Shown here piece after piece: positions 22,846 through 34,599 of a stretch of DNA of 64,000 nt; position 1 is the first letter of the stretch, and the number at the start of each line of letters is the position of its first letter. The stretch is taken from the NCBI RefSeq assembly GCF_023065955.2, contig NW_026622841.1:21325501-21389500 (forward strand), written 5' to 3'. The translations under genes and the position numbers were made by a program. Below the pieces are notes generated by a model. It worked only from the letters and a program-made list of their open reading frames with translations, was not told the origin of the DNA and made no database searches. The stretch is from Ursus arctos. Lineage: Eukaryota; Chordata; Mammalia; Carnivora; Ursidae.

Positions 22846-24000
22846 TTCTCTTTCTCATGTTTTAACCACAAAACAATAGGGACATTTAGCTAACTGGAGA
22901 TAATTAAGAGCATTAGGAATTATGGAGTCTGAACAATTTATTTTCCTACTTATTGTTTGAAAATAAATACTACCCCTATTGGTTTAAAATAAAAAAGCTT
23001 TGCTCTGTAACTGCACCTTCCCAAAATAGAATTTTGAGAGTATTCGAGGGCCTTGGGATACATTTTCCAAGCTGCTTGACCAGATGAACTTGACCTTCTA
23101 GGCAAGATTCTTATATTTGTTCCTGCAGAGAAAAGGAATATGAGCATTTTTCTTGCTGTTTCCTTTATATAACATTTGAGTGACCTGAGGCAATGTAGTT
23201 TATTCTCCCTTCTCTTAAGACAAGCTCCCTTTTCTGTTTCCTTTTAAGTAAAAACGTAAAGGTCAGATTATCATTTCACAAAATGCTCCATTCAGCCGAG
23301 GCGATTCTAGCTTCTCTCACCATAATATGCTTTCACTAATTATTTCATAACTCATTTAAATGGGAGGCATTCTGGAAGGGAATTCACTACAACAACTCCG
23401 CAAGTAACTAATTATTTTTTTTTTTTTTAACACAGGGGAATTTTAATTATAATGCCTGTGTTATTTAAAAGCAGTGTGTGACAATTTGCATCTTGAAACA
23501 TCTATTGTAATAGGGAAGAAAAAAAAATATGCTCCTGAATGAAATAACAATTCAAGTAAAGGCAATTTAGTTGGCCTTTTATTTCCTTGATTTTCAAGAA
23601 ACAGAAAAAAAAAAAAATGCAAACTGAGCCTCGATTATAAAACCACTTACAAAGATTAAAAGATAAGAAAAATCTTGCCCCTATAAAGAGTATATATAAG
23701 CTTATTTTTAAAGTTACATGTTCTCTATATTTTAGGAGAGATTTATCATGTGTCATCATTTAAAATACAGCTTTTGTAACAAAATCTCTCTTTTTAGAAG
23801 AAAACAACCAAATCATAGTGTTTTCCCACAGGGAGCTGATATTTTCAAGGGCCTATATGGATAAATAAAACCTATTATAATATTATTATTATGACAATGA
23901 CTGTTAATTTCCCTTTGTTTATATTTTGGAGAGTTTTATTGGTTAAAAAATAAATGACTAGGTAGGAATCTATTCAGTGTCCTTCCATCTACTTCTCAGA
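21421..24000. other. AT-rich intronic sequence, nothing recognised
   Basis: Contains (TA)n at 22802-22837 and several homopolymer A or T runs (22186, 23407, 23607). Otherwise no repeat family or coding signal; could hold conserved non-coding elements that need alignment to see. Confidence 0.4.
22802..22837. repeat. (TA)n microsatellite
   Basis: AT repeat with one CA interruption followed by T-run. Confidence 0.93.
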
Positions 24001-24029
24001 TTGAGAAGCAAAGTGATAAGGGAATAAGC

Positions 24030-24180
24030 CAGAGTTAGAGAATGTGGGTTCCAGTTTCTGCCTGTAGACAGTCACTACCTTTTTTTTTTTTTAGGTTTGT
24101 TCTCTATCAATTTGGGTATCTGTATCACAGAGCTTTTTTGAGCATTATGAGCTAATGCATATGAATATAATGTACAAAGA
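24030..24180 (+). mobile_element. Probable MIR SINE remnant
   Basis: GAGAATGTGGGTTCCAGTTT, then GTATCTGTATCACAGAGCTT and TTTGAGCATTATGAGCTAAT follow MIR order; interrupted by a T-run. Confidence 0.5.
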
Positions 24181-25085
24181 GGAAAATATTATATAAAAGT
24201 CAGCGGTTTTAATAGTCAAGATGTAAATGCTTAAAAATTAACAAAAGAAGAATCTACCTGGATGCAAATGTTCTATGATGTATCTTGCAATCAGCGTCCC
24301 TTTACCTGAGGAGAACGAGTGGATCCCACTGCATCCCCAAGAGAGTAAATACAAGGAGAGGTAGCACTTAGGTTCCAAGTGTGATCCTCATAGCCCTGCA
24401 GGGGAGGTGGGTGGGCAAGGAGGGGGTGGTTGGGCGGGCATGTTGGGTGGCGGATGGGCGGTGGTGGTGTCAGGGAAAATATACAAGATGGTGCTCTCAC
24501 GATTATTCAGAGGCGCTCAGCAGTGATTTGGTTTTCTTATACACCGGCATTGACTCCCCTCTCCCCCAGAGGAGAGGGGGTTATGATAAACCCTCAGTCC
24601 AGACTGACTCACTCCAGTGAACTCAACTTCAGTGAATCTTTTTCAGTTGGAAGGACATTAAGGAGGCTCTGTCGAGAAGATGGCCAGGCGTCTTTTTCTG
24701 AAATGGTAACAGCAGTTGCATGATCTGGAACTCCTGGTCTGACCAGTACAGATTATACTGGCTTCATGCACAGAGCACGAGATCACATTGTGAAAAGTCA
24801 ATCTTGTAGTCAAACAGGTTTCTGCACAGCTTGCCAACAAACTGCACAGATGCAACTTTTTATAAACTCAATTCGGGCTTGCCAGCGTGTGCTTGTAGAT
24901 TGCAAAAGCAGATATCTGATCCGAGATGACAATATTTATAGCTCACGATTTGTAGCCTATATTTCTTTCTCTCCCAACCCCTCCAAAAATGTTCTGTAAC
25001 ATCACAAGGAATAGTCAAAGGTGTCATTTCCTAATAATACTAATTGTAATAACATCATCATATCCATTTTTAGGTCTATCTGTAC
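24181..25085. other. Intronic sequence, nothing else recognised
   Basis: Slightly higher GC than surroundings at 24400-24720. Short frames here show no family resemblance. Confidence 0.4.
24401..24475 (+). repeat. G-rich stretch with many GGG/GGGG runs
   Basis: Repeated GGGTGG/GGGCGG motifs over 75 bp on the plus strand, i.e. C-rich in the DCC transcript. Possible G-quadruplex former on the template strand. Confidence 0.6.
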
Positions 25086-25089
25086 TATT

Positions 25090-25230
25090 ACTGATGTCAT
25101 TGAATAAGAATCTACTCTGTGCCAGGGCTTTACATGCTAAATGTTATTTAAAAGCCAGAACAGCCTTAAGAGGTAGGTTATTTATGTCGATTTTACGGAC
25201 GAGAATCCAGAGGCTCAGAAAGCTGGCAAC
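25090..25230 (-). mobile_element. MIR SINE remnant
   Basis: CTGTGCCAGGGCTTTACATG, AGGTAGGTTATTTATGTCGA TTTTACGGACGAGAATCCAG then AGGCTCAGAAAG, the reverse MIR order. Confidence 0.7.
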
Positions 25231-26420
25231 ACCTGGAGTAGGGAAAATGTGCTTGGCCAGATGCACGCTCACCTTGATGTTTCGGATTTCAGAAGGAATG
25301 AGGAATGGGCACGTGCCTTTATTTTTTTAAGTAGCATATGGCTATTCCAGCACAGTCCACCTTCTACTTTCAAAGTCCTCAAGAGCTAAGTAATTTATAG
25401 ACCACTGAGATATAAATCAAATTATTCCAATAATTTATCAACTACTGAGATATAAATAAAATTATTCCAACTCTGTCCATCAAGTAGTTATGTTTAATCT
25501 CATCAAGTTCAAAAAAATAAATAAAAAAGAGAGAGAGAGAGAAGTCGAGGAGGAAGAGGAAAACAAAGATGACACTGACAGTGTAGGAGCCAAGGACAAG
25601 CTGCCCCAACATGGACCACTTTGGCATGAAGATTATTCTGAGCAGAAAGCAATAGAGACCCTATGGGTTCAAGAGAAACTTTTGCCCCTCCCTTAACTAT
25701 ATAGAGTAATCTAAATTGGAGGCCTTTCCCAGAACAAGGGTTATCAGAGGAAATAAATTTTATTTGAAAATTTTTGCCATCCATATGGCAGGGCAAACCT
25801 CTAACTACCAAACTTGTGTTCGTCTTCTTATTGCCCTGTGAAGTACATTCGTTTTCTCTGAAATCCCAGATCCCTACCCTACTCCTTAGCTCAAAGTAAC
25901 ATATGTACCTCATTTTGTCTGAGTGTCTTTGGGATTTCCATGTCTGTGTGGATTCCCTGTATGCATGTCATTAAATTCCATTTTCTCCAGTTAATCTGTT
26001 TTATGTCAATTTTATTCTTAGTCTAGTTAGATGGACCCTTGAAAGGGACAGAAATTCTTACTCCCTGACAATGGAAACCTCCCCATCTATGGCATAAAGC
26101 TCCATGTGTTCACTGGCAAAACAAATATCTAACGAATAACTACTAAATACGCCCAACACTGACAGGTACAGAGCAGAGAAGGGAAGGAGAAGCTTTGCAG
26201 ATAAAGTCTGGCTCTGCTTCTCTCTTTAAAAGTCTCAATCTAGACGGCTAAACAGAAATATCCATATCAGAGAAACACTGCACCATTTTAGACTAGAGCC
26301 AACTGGATACAAATAAAATTCCCAAGTTTCGGCCAGTACCGGCCAAGCTGCTTACAAATGAAGTAATAGCCTTACTGATAGAACTCGCAATTATCAGGAA
26401 TACCAAGAGTCAGTAGCTTG
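25231..26420. other. Intronic sequence, otherwise unrecognised
   Basis: Apart from the tandem duplication, nothing recognised. The 134-codon minus frame at 25509-25913 has no recognisable domain and runs over an A/G-rich low-complexity patch (25506-25565). Confidence 0.4.
25391..25470. repeat. 40-bp tandem duplication
   Basis: Two adjacent 40-bp copies beginning TAATTTATAG and TAATTTATCA and both ending ATTATTCCAA; 36 of 40 positions agree. Confidence 0.92.
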
Positions 26421-26436
26421 TTACACTCAGACTTTT

Positions 26437-26607
26437 TTTAAAGACAGAGGGAGATAAAGGGGGGGGGGGGGCAAAGGGAGGAGTGGAGAGAGAATCCTAA
26501 GCAGGCTCCATGCTCAGCACTCAGGGCTCCATCTCACAGCCCTGAGATCATGACCTGAGCTGAAATCAAGAGTGGGAAGCTCGACCAACCGAGTCACACA
26601 GGTGCCC
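26437..26607 (-). mobile_element. SINEC, older subfamily, with poly-G run
   Basis: Reverse copy ending GAGTCACACAGGTGCCCC; contains an unusual run of 12 G at 26461-26472. Duplication ACACTCAGACTTTT at 26423-26436 against ACACTGAGACTTTT at 26609-26622. Confidence 0.9.
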
Positions 26608-26624
26608 CACACTGAGACTTTTAA

Positions 26625-27828
26625 TAAGACATTGGATGGGATGGTAGCCCTTCGTTTATCTTTCCTACTCCCCCTCCCGCTTCAGCTAAATGTGCACTTA
26701 GGTTTAAGAGTCTGAAGAACATGTGAGAAGTTCCTATAAAATAGGATGAATGGTGCATGGCAAGATCACGACATGAAATGCTCTGACTGATTAAAGACAG
26801 ATTGCACTTGCCACATTTCTTTTTCTCAAAGGACACTTTGAGAAAGCAAAAATGGAAGAGAGGCATTATTATTTTAAATGGACTCTACACCACACTTGAG
26901 GGTACAAAACAGGGTTTTTTTGTTTTTTGGGTTTTTTTTGTTGTTGTTGTTTTTTCACTCAAGTAAAGCTTACTGTTACCTTTTAGCGGTGACTGGTTTA
27001 TTGACTGCTAATGCTTTAAAAATGAGATTAAATCAGGCCCATGGTCTTTATTACAAGGAAGATATATGCCCCTCGTGCATTCCAGTGGTTTGGCAATCTT
27101 AACCTCGACAGACATAACATTGATGTATGCTGTGTTGCCAAACAGCATGGTAAGTGTTTAAAATGCTGTGAACAGCCTCATTGCCTTGAAATGATACAAT
27201 CTAATATTAGATTGTAACTCAGTGACTGAATCTGCCGGCCCATCCTTCTACAGAATAGGAAAGTTGAAGCCACTTTGTTTTAATATCTCACAGGGAAGGG
27301 ATCATTCTTCATTTCACCATTGAAACAGAGCAGGTAAAAGTGAATCTAGATTGCAGGGAGACTGAAACCACAGCAAATCAGGTCATTTTCATTAACAGCA
27401 CACATGCATCGGATGAGAATAGGGTGTCGCAACGCCAGCCTCGCTCATTTAAGTCGGCAGAACTACCTTAGCAGCATGGGTGACGGATGGGTGGGATCTG
27501 AGAGTCCAGAAATTCTTACACTAGAGAAAATCAAATTGCACCCTTTCCACTTCACTTGGAATATTCTGGGAAAGCAGATTTTACCTTAATCCCCAGCTCT
27601 AGTTCCTTTTAATCAATCATAATTAACATAGACTTTCAGTCCTCTCTACACTTTATGCTCATCAATCAAATTCCAGACACCCATCACTCAAAGGACCCAG
27701 GGGGCTGATAGCCTTGGTTTGCATGATCAGAATGCCACCTCACGGGTTTCCTGAGTAAAGAGGACTTTCTGCAACCGTGCTTTGGTCTGTCATTGCTAAA
27801 GCAGGCAGGGTACTGCCAGGTGAGTTAA
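26625..27828. other. Intronic sequence, nothing recognised
   Basis: Includes a T/G-rich run at 26912-26956. No gene or repeat family recognised. Confidence 0.4.
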
Positions 27829-27930
27829 CCAACCATCCTAGTTTTACTTGAGACTGAGGGCTTGGTTCTTAGGGCATGGCACTTGTAAATGCTAAAGCCC
27901 GGTCCATCCTGCTTAAAGCGGGATGGTTGG
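27829..27930. mobile_element. MITE-like element with 10-bp terminal inverted repeats
   Basis: CCAACCATCC at 27829-27838 and its exact complement GGATGGTTGG at 27921-27930 bound a 102-bp unit whose next bases remain partly complementary. It looks like a short non-autonomous DNA transposon; family not recalled. Confidence 0.55.
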
Positions 27931-29170
27931 CCCCTGTATGTCTAGGTGAGGACCTGGCCCACCAAGACATCTTTGCTCAGGCACAGTCTGGTTTGTGATA
28001 CTCCTTTGTGGCACGAAACTGGATTTCTGTACCGAGTGTGTATCGATAAAATCTAATTTTTTATGCTGTCACCTGACAAGAACAACTCTTGCAGATTTGA
28101 ATTTCCTCACACCCTCAGTAGAAGACTGTGTGCTGGAGTGATGGTCCTGTCCAATTGTCCTAGCACGTGTTATTGCTGAAAATGAGTTTTTATTCTTATC
28201 AGTATTCTAGACTTTAGACAAAATGGGACCTGGGAAAAGAAGCCCATATCAAATGGTTGCCCTATTGGTTTAATTTTGTACTGAGAACTAAAGATTAAGT
28301 TTGAAAGTAACCCTTCAAACCTGTTTACCCATTTGAAAGCTTAAACTTCCTTCAAGTTGGATCCATTTGCCTTGCATTGTACCCCATGTCAAAATAATAA
28401 TTTTTAAAAAGCCCACTTTGAGCCAAATCATTACAGAAACAAATAAAACTAGTCTTCTCCTTGCATGTCCAACATTTCAGGGGCCAAAATAATCACAACC
28501 ATAATCATAATCATAATTATTAAGCAGCCCTCTAACCAAATTAAGTGGGGCAGAGAGCATAATATCCATGGATTCCAGAACATCTTATACTATTTTTTTC
28601 AGGGCCTATACCACTTGAAAATATTCAGATGGAAAGGAAAAACTATTTATCTTATTACTTAATTATTGAGTCAACATATTACCAAGCATATTTGGATGCA
28701 CGACTGCAATTTTTTTTTCTCATTTGGAAATCTATACATTGCAGTTCAAGCCATTATAATTAAAATAAAATTCACTGCTCTGAAGGCAAAAAATAAAAAA
28801 TAAAAATAAAAAAGTTTTACAAAATTTCAGCATTAGTGATTCTGTAAAATGAAATTAATTAGGAAATCATTTTTTCTAATATTTTTCAGCTAATGAAAAG
28901 CCTTGCCCCTAGACACAGGTAGTACATCAACTTGAGGCAGTCTTTGTTTCTAAAATTTTCATAATGCTATGTTCGTTGTTGAGATCCTTCTACTGTTTTC
29001 CAAACAATTAAGGAAAAAGTAAGTCAAAACCATGAGGGAATTTGCATATATCTTTTTTACATTGTTCCCTTATCTTAAAAATGTATACTGTTTCTGCAAA
29101 GATGGTTTTCTTATCCCCCAAAAAGGAATAAGAAGAGATGAAGAAGCGAGAGGAGAAAAAGGAAGAATCC
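27931..29170. other. DCC: Intron 2 sequence next to the exon, unrecognised
   Basis: Unique-looking AT-rich sequence directly downstream of the DCC exon 2 donor, including an ATA/ATC-rich patch (28490-28520) and A-rich 28785-28815. No repeats of known family, so a reasonable place for conserved intronic elements. Confidence 0.45.
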
Positions 29171-29176
29171 ACTTAC
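29171..29176 (-). other. DCC: 5' splice donor of DCC exon 2
   Basis: Reading the minus strand, the exon ends GTAGCAG and the intron begins GTAAGT, a perfect match to the U1-type donor consensus. It fixes the exon end at 29177 and gives phase 1. Confidence 0.92.
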
Positions 29177-29497
29177 CTGCTACTGCAACTTTCGCTGTCC
29201 GACTAATAATTGACCCAGAATCTCCTAAAGATGCCTCGCATTGGTAAAGTCCCTCATCTGGCTTATGATGCCTGGAGTGAAGTATGTTTTGTATCAACAG
29301 AGAGCCATTTGGAAGTTGCTGCTTCCTTTCATCCATTCCCAAGGCCAGGTGGACGCCATCTTTCTTCCACTTGATAACCGGGACTCCTCGGTCAGACTCC
29401 GCAGAACAGTTCAGGAGGATATTTCCTCCCCGCATGGTGACGGCATCAGAAGGCTCTGACAGGAAGCGCAGTGATGTGAAAGGCTTAATCTGGAAAC
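29177..29497 (-). CDS. DCC: DCC netrin receptor, exon 2 (first Ig domain), internal exon only
   Basis: DCC is the type I membrane receptor for netrin-1 in axon guidance and acts as a dependence receptor. The exon reads [12 protein letters not shown] at its start and TAKVAVAG at its end; 107 codons, phase 1 at both ends (first and last Gly codons split). It encodes the N-terminal Ig-like domain: the disulphide Cys pair is in LLNCSAE and GLYQCEAS, the core Trp in VIKWKKDG, and the DEGLYQC motif is the usual Ig F strand. Two N-glycosylation sequons are visible (NCS and NGS), which by recalled human numbering are N60 and N94, with Cys61-Cys117. Signal peptide (exon 1) and later Ig and fibronectin domains lie outside the window. 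No frameshift or stop. A few substitutions against recalled human sequence (e.g. KPFTSL for KAFTAL) fit another mammal. Identification is by memory of the family, not by search. Confidence 0.95.
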
Positions 29498-29523
29498 CTG
29501 GAACAAGAAAGCATAGGAAAATA
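29498..29523 (-). other. DCC: 3' splice acceptor of DCC exon 2
   Basis: On the minus strand the intron ends in a pyrimidine-rich stretch (TTTTCCTATGCTTTCTTG) followed by TTCCAG and then the exon base GTTTCC. This is a standard polypyrimidine tract plus AG and fixes the exon start at 29497. No single branch point can be chosen by eye. Confidence 0.9.
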
Positions 29524-31300
29524 AATATGTTCACTTATTCAAAGAGATCACAGGCTCTTATTCCCTGCCTCTTCTTTACAAAACTTTTTCAAAAAAGTGG
29601 GGGCCTTTGAAAAATACCAAAGAATAAATGATATTCTGCTAAAGGAACAACAACAACAAAAAAAAGTGCCCAATTGAGCTAACCAAATTAATGAAACAAT
29701 TGACCCAAAAAGTAATAATATGAGAAATTAAAAATTAATACAAATCTAGACATGGCCATTGTCACTTATAAGTCAATGCTTAAAAACATAGAAAAAAACT
29801 AATATTTTCCAAATAAAACTAGATATCTTAAAGTAACAATGGTTAGTAGTGGAGCAGTAGTAGTAGTGTCCCTAGGATTTGGGAGATTTTTTTCTACCTC
29901 TGCATTTTGATTATAGCCCCCATTAATTTTTTGAAAAAAATCTACTCAGGCATGGTGTTTCATTAACAACAACAACAACAACAAAAATCAACTCTGAATA
30001 CTGTAGGGAAAGTTATTTGGAACAAAGCTCTGGTGAATTTTAAAATAGGTAAGAAATCCCCACTTGCAGAAGCAAGTCAATAATGTTACTACCTAAAATC
30101 ACAAATCCCTGAAGTGTCTTAATTTCCATCTGAATGTTGCTCGTGATCCAGGAAATCTAAGTGAATATTATATTATATTCGGTCTCTCTCTCTCTCTCTC
30201 TCTCTTTTTTCTTTATAAACATAAATGAACATAAGAAATCAACAGGAGGAAGAGAAAGTCATTTAAGAATCCTGAGGGGGTGAAACAAGTATAATTAGTT
30301 AAAATATATTATATTCAGGGCTCACAACATAGCATTTAGCAGAATGCTCGGTTGTTGAATCATAGGCTTTGGCAAGGTTTTTGGAGGTCATTGGGCTCAC
30401 CCTTTGCTCAAACAGCTGTATGCCTAAATAATTCTGGTCGAATTACTTTTAATTTCACTTTTAACCATTTCTGGGGCTAGGTATTCTACAATGGCTCTTG
30501 GTACGTTGTTTTTAATATTTCATTGTTCTTAGAGTATAACTGAATTTTCTTGTTTCTGTTTAATCTCATATTTTTTCCTGAATTACATTGTGTGAAAATG
30601 CAGAGGAGATGGACATTTCCTTTTAAGAGCCCTTTATTCTTCTGAAGCATTTAATTTCTTTAAAAATACCACCTAAATTATGTTTTAGCCTTCATGTATT
30701 TCAGGATAACAACCTCAATTTCATTTGCTTCCTCAATTTTTCTGTAATGGAAACAATTTTGTACGTATGTGTACTTTGTGTAAACTTTCTAGTTTTCTGT
30801 CATTTAAAAGGCAGGCATGTAAATTGCCATCATCAATATTCTCATGAAGGGTTGATCCATACTAGCTCCAATGCACAGATTCTTTCTTAATTTTGTATAT
30901 ACCCACTTTCCAGTTAAGATAAGAGCTGGACAGTTTCTCACTGTTCCTCTGTAATGTTACCTGTCATACTCGATTTTTCTAAGCCTTCTATTTGAAATCT
31001 TTTACTTTTGCTCCTCTGTTGAACTTCCCCAGTAAACCACATCATTTATCATCATACACTCATTTCATCCAATGAGACCATTCACTCAAAGAAAGCAGCT
31101 GAAACTTTGCTCAAATTAATATAAATTATAAAATAGCAGTGAGCATTTAAGTCTACCATAAGTAATATTGGTAAAAATCTCAAAAGATACAGCCTAGCCC
31201 CCTCACTGCCCAGTAAGCTCCCCCTCCCCCTCCCCCAAATCATTTTCGTGTAGCCAACTTACTTTTTACTACCTATTGTTCTAGTGGGAACTATATCAAA
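29524..31300. other. DCC: Intron 1 sequence next to the exon, unrecognised
   Basis: AT-rich; contains CAA-repeat at 29966-29985, (TC)n at 30183-30205 and a C-rich CCCCCTCCCCCTCCCCC run at 31220-31236. No repeat family or gene recognised. Confidence 0.45.
30183..30205. repeat. (TC)n microsatellite
   Basis: About eleven TC units followed by T-run. Confidence 0.93.
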
Positions 31301-31309
31301 TTGGGGGTC

Positions 31310-31440
31310 TGGGTATTTAGCTCTTGGTCCTGGCATTTTTAAAGATCCATGACTCAAACACGTCTTTCAAGTCCTCAAGATCTCAGTTCCTTCATCTGTA
31401 AAATGAAGGCACGGAACTAAACAATCTCTAAATTCAACAT
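31310..31440 (+). mobile_element. MIR SINE remnant
   Basis: Ends AGTTCCTTCATCTGTAAAAT GAAGGCACGGAACTAAACAA TCTCTAAATTC, the classic MIR 3' region. Confidence 0.7.
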
Positions 31441-33160
31441 CTAGTTTGGAAACTTTCAGAACTAGTATGGGTTGAAGGCATCCATCAGGTGAATCCTGCT
31501 CTGAACTTACTGAGATGCAGACTGATGTTGCTGTAAATGACTTCTCCAAGTGTATGATACCCTCCTTGACAAGAAAAGAAACACTAGTCAGCGAACGCCT
31601 AGCTTGAGATACCGAGGATGGGAAAGCTGAGAGAAGTTCCAATGTCCTTGAATGTCCAGATATTTCACTAGAGTAATACCTGCAATTTCCATACAAGTGG
31701 CATTAATAGGGTAGAAATAAATTTAGAATTCAAGACCAGGCACCTATATTGAAAAGCATTTATTGCTTTTTGGTTCTTCCTGGGGCCTATATTTTAAACA
31801 ACAACCTCATATTGAACACCTTATTCATGTCACAGAACACATAATACATTGAATGCAGCTGTTTACGACAGCATGTTAATGAGTATATGTGCCCATTATC
31901 ACAAATAAATAATCCACTGAATCTGAAACAAGGAGTTTATGACAGCTTTCAGTGCTGTGAGTACATAATTTAGGAAAGTTAAATAAAGATTAACTTTTCT
32001 TCAAAACGTCTATCCTTGCATTTTGCTGGCAATTTGAGCTTCTGTACTCCTTGTAACAATTACATTTTTAATACATTGCTGTGGAATATAGGTATCTCAC
32101 TGCTTTAAGTAACTTGCATGAGTCACTTAGTTTTTAGAAAAGATGGACTCAAGCCAATAGAATCTGTTGAGAAGCAATACATCTGTCTCCAATGTTCCTT
32201 TTTTCAAAGTTCCAATCTATGGAGCCATAAGCTGCTTCCACTCCCTTGGGAGATATTTTACATGGGCTTAAGAGATGTCCCCCTAACACAGTACACTGAC
32301 TTCAATTTGGATTGCCCCCCTCCCTCTTCTCTTAGGGTACTAGTTCCCCCTGGAGGTATTTTGCCAACCAGTGTATCATATTTTAATATGAAATCATTTT
32401 GATCCAATTGTTTCATCAAAGAATCCCCATCTGAAATCAACTACACTGATCTAATGTTTGAACAGAGAAAGATAGATGATAAAACTGAAGAAGACAAAGG
32501 AGTAGAAATCACTTTTGGAGCCTGTAGCTCGGAAAGTTGTGGCTGGAATTTGGGCAGGCAGAGTTGGATGGGGGACAGATACCCTGGGAAATGAGGGAAA
32601 GCAATACTCAGAAAGCCACAGAAGAATGCTTTTGAAGAGTCAACAGGAACTACCTACTTTATAATTTTACAGAGGATTTTACATTAGAATGACTATGGTG
32701 GGGATTTCATCCAGAAGAAAGCCAACTGGAGAAATTTTTGTTTGTTTTGGTCTGGGTTGATTTTTAAGATGCTGGTGGTCATTCTGTTGAACCTTTCTTT
32801 ATATAGTAACATTTCTCTGTCTTGCTTCAGAAAAGAAGTGATCTTTTGGCCTGCTATAAAATTACATAATTAATTATATTTTGGAGAAATATATTTGAGA
32901 GTACCTAAATACCATCCACTAAGAAATCTGAATGTTTGAGTCTGATAGCAGAGTTCATGATTAGAATGAGTGAGTCTCAGGGCCTCTTCTCCCTCCAAGT
33001 GTTGGCTTGGGAAGATCTCTAGATCTTCTCTGGGTAGGAATTAGGCATAGAGCCAAAGATGCATTTAACCAATTGGTCTTTTCTTATCTGTGTCAGTATG
33101 AGAAAAAATAATATAGTGTCATATTGTTCTTGGACATGATTCTTTATTTTCATCTTCTTC
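31441..33160. other. Intronic sequence, nothing recognised
   Basis: No gene or repeat family recognised. Confidence 0.4.
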
Positions 33161-33172
33161 TGAAAGACTGTA

Positions 33173-33370
33173 TTTTTTTTTTTAAAGATTTTATTTATTT
33201 ATTTGACAGAGAGAGACAGCCAGCAAGAGAGGAAACACGGGCAGGGGGAGTGGGAGAGGAAGAAGCAGCTCTCAGCGGAGGAGCCCGATGTGGGGCTTGA
33301 TCCCAGGACTCTGGGATCACGCCCTGAGCCGAAGGCAGATGTTTAACGACTGAGCCACCCAGGTGCCCCC
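33173..33370 (-). mobile_element. SINEC, bear-like subfamily
   Basis: Reverse full-length copy with TTTATTTATTTGACAGAGAG and end GAGCCACCCAGGTGCCCC. Duplication AAAGACTGTA at 33163-33172 and 33373-33382. Confidence 0.95.
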
Positions 33371-33384
33371 TCAAAGACTGTACT

Positions 33385-34385
33385 TTATAAGCACATAATA
33401 ACACATCAAATCCCTCAATGTTTTTCCAATATAGATGTAGAGGAGGGCTTGAGGGGTGACCCAAAGGAGAAATACCAACATTTATTTGCTTTGGTTTTGT
33501 CAGACATAAACAAACATCAGAAATAACACTGTCAAGGCTGTTCAAAATTTATATTAATTGAGTATCTAGAGATAGAAAAGATCTGTAATGTATTTTAGAA
33601 ACTCGCCCAAATAATCAAATAGTAAAAATCTTTCTGTTAGTTTAAGTTCCTTTGTGTATGCCCTCTTTCTCATATTCTTTTTAATTTCAAAGACCATTCA
33701 GTCACAGAGACAGACTAACTTAGAATGTTTTTTTTTTAAAGTATGACATTTTATCTACAGTATCAAACATTGTTAAGTGTGAAAAATAATTCTTCACGGA
33801 GTCAGAAATTCCTTTCCAAGTCCAAAATGTAAAAGCTTCTGGTTAAAGCAATAAAAGCTAAAAAAAAAAAAAAAAAAAAATGGAATTTATGAAAAGCAGC
33901 ATAAAAGTAAAAAGCAGCTCCTGAAAAGATTTTAAGATTATAAAATGTCGTACAAGTCCCCATAGAACGTGCTATGCAAAATTTTATCTCTTTCAAATTA
34001 CAAAACTTTCACTTGGGATGCTTGGAGATTCAGATGATCCCCAATTTTTGTAATCAACCCAGAAAACTCTGCCATCTTTATCTCTTCTTAGAAATATATG
34101 CTACTGCATCTGCTTTTCCTGAGTTAAGGAAATAGACCTCCACTGAAGGAAAGTAAAATTGTTCTATGAATGGTGGAATACCCTTAAGTCATTAAACACC
34201 TATTGTAAGTACAATTATAACTCTGGATTTCAGCCCTAACGAAAGTTTATAATGCTTCTGAGGGTTTGGTTTGGAATGTGGAATTTAAAGAGCAAAGAAA
34301 CCAAAACAAAGTAAAACAAAACAAAACAAAACAAAAGAATTAAAAGAACCCCTAACTATACGTGACCTTTACTGGGTTTAGGATT
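33385..34385. other. Intronic sequence, nothing recognised
   Basis: Poly-A at 33860-33880 and (AAAAC)n at 34310-34335. No gene seen. Confidence 0.4.
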
Positions 34386-34399
34386 TCAGAATATAAATT

Positions 34400-34595
34400 C
34401 TGAAACAGTGATTCTCAAACCAAGGTTCCCAGACTAGCAACTGCAATACTGGGAACTTGTTAGAAATGCACATTCTCAGGCCCCACCCCAGACCTACCTA
34501 ATCAGTAACTTTGGGGGTACAGTCCCAAAGGGTTTAATTAGCCTCCCAGGGGATTTTCATATTCACCAAATCTTGACAACTGCTTCTCCAAAACA
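34400..34595 (+). mobile_element. MER5A-like hAT DNA transposon remnant
   Basis: ACAGTGATTCTCAAACCAAG start, GGGAACTTGTTAGAAATGCA, TTCTCAGGCCCCACCCCAGA and ACAACTGCTTCTCC end agree with recalled MER5A in order and spacing. Confidence 0.88.
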
Positions 34596-34599
34596 TCTG

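Larger units (their letters stand above)
1..29176 (-). other. DCC: DCC intron 2, 5' part
   Basis: All sequence downstream (to the left) of the exon donor. No second DCC exon (second Ig domain) is found before the window edge, consistent with the long introns of this gene. Contains the repeats listed separately. Confidence 0.88.

Noticed and set aside
25509..25913. 134-codon minus-strand frame
   Set aside because: No domain, ends in an A/G-rich low-complexity run.
29032..29610. Plus-strand frames over the DCC exon
   Set aside because: Antisense shadows of the minus-strand exon.
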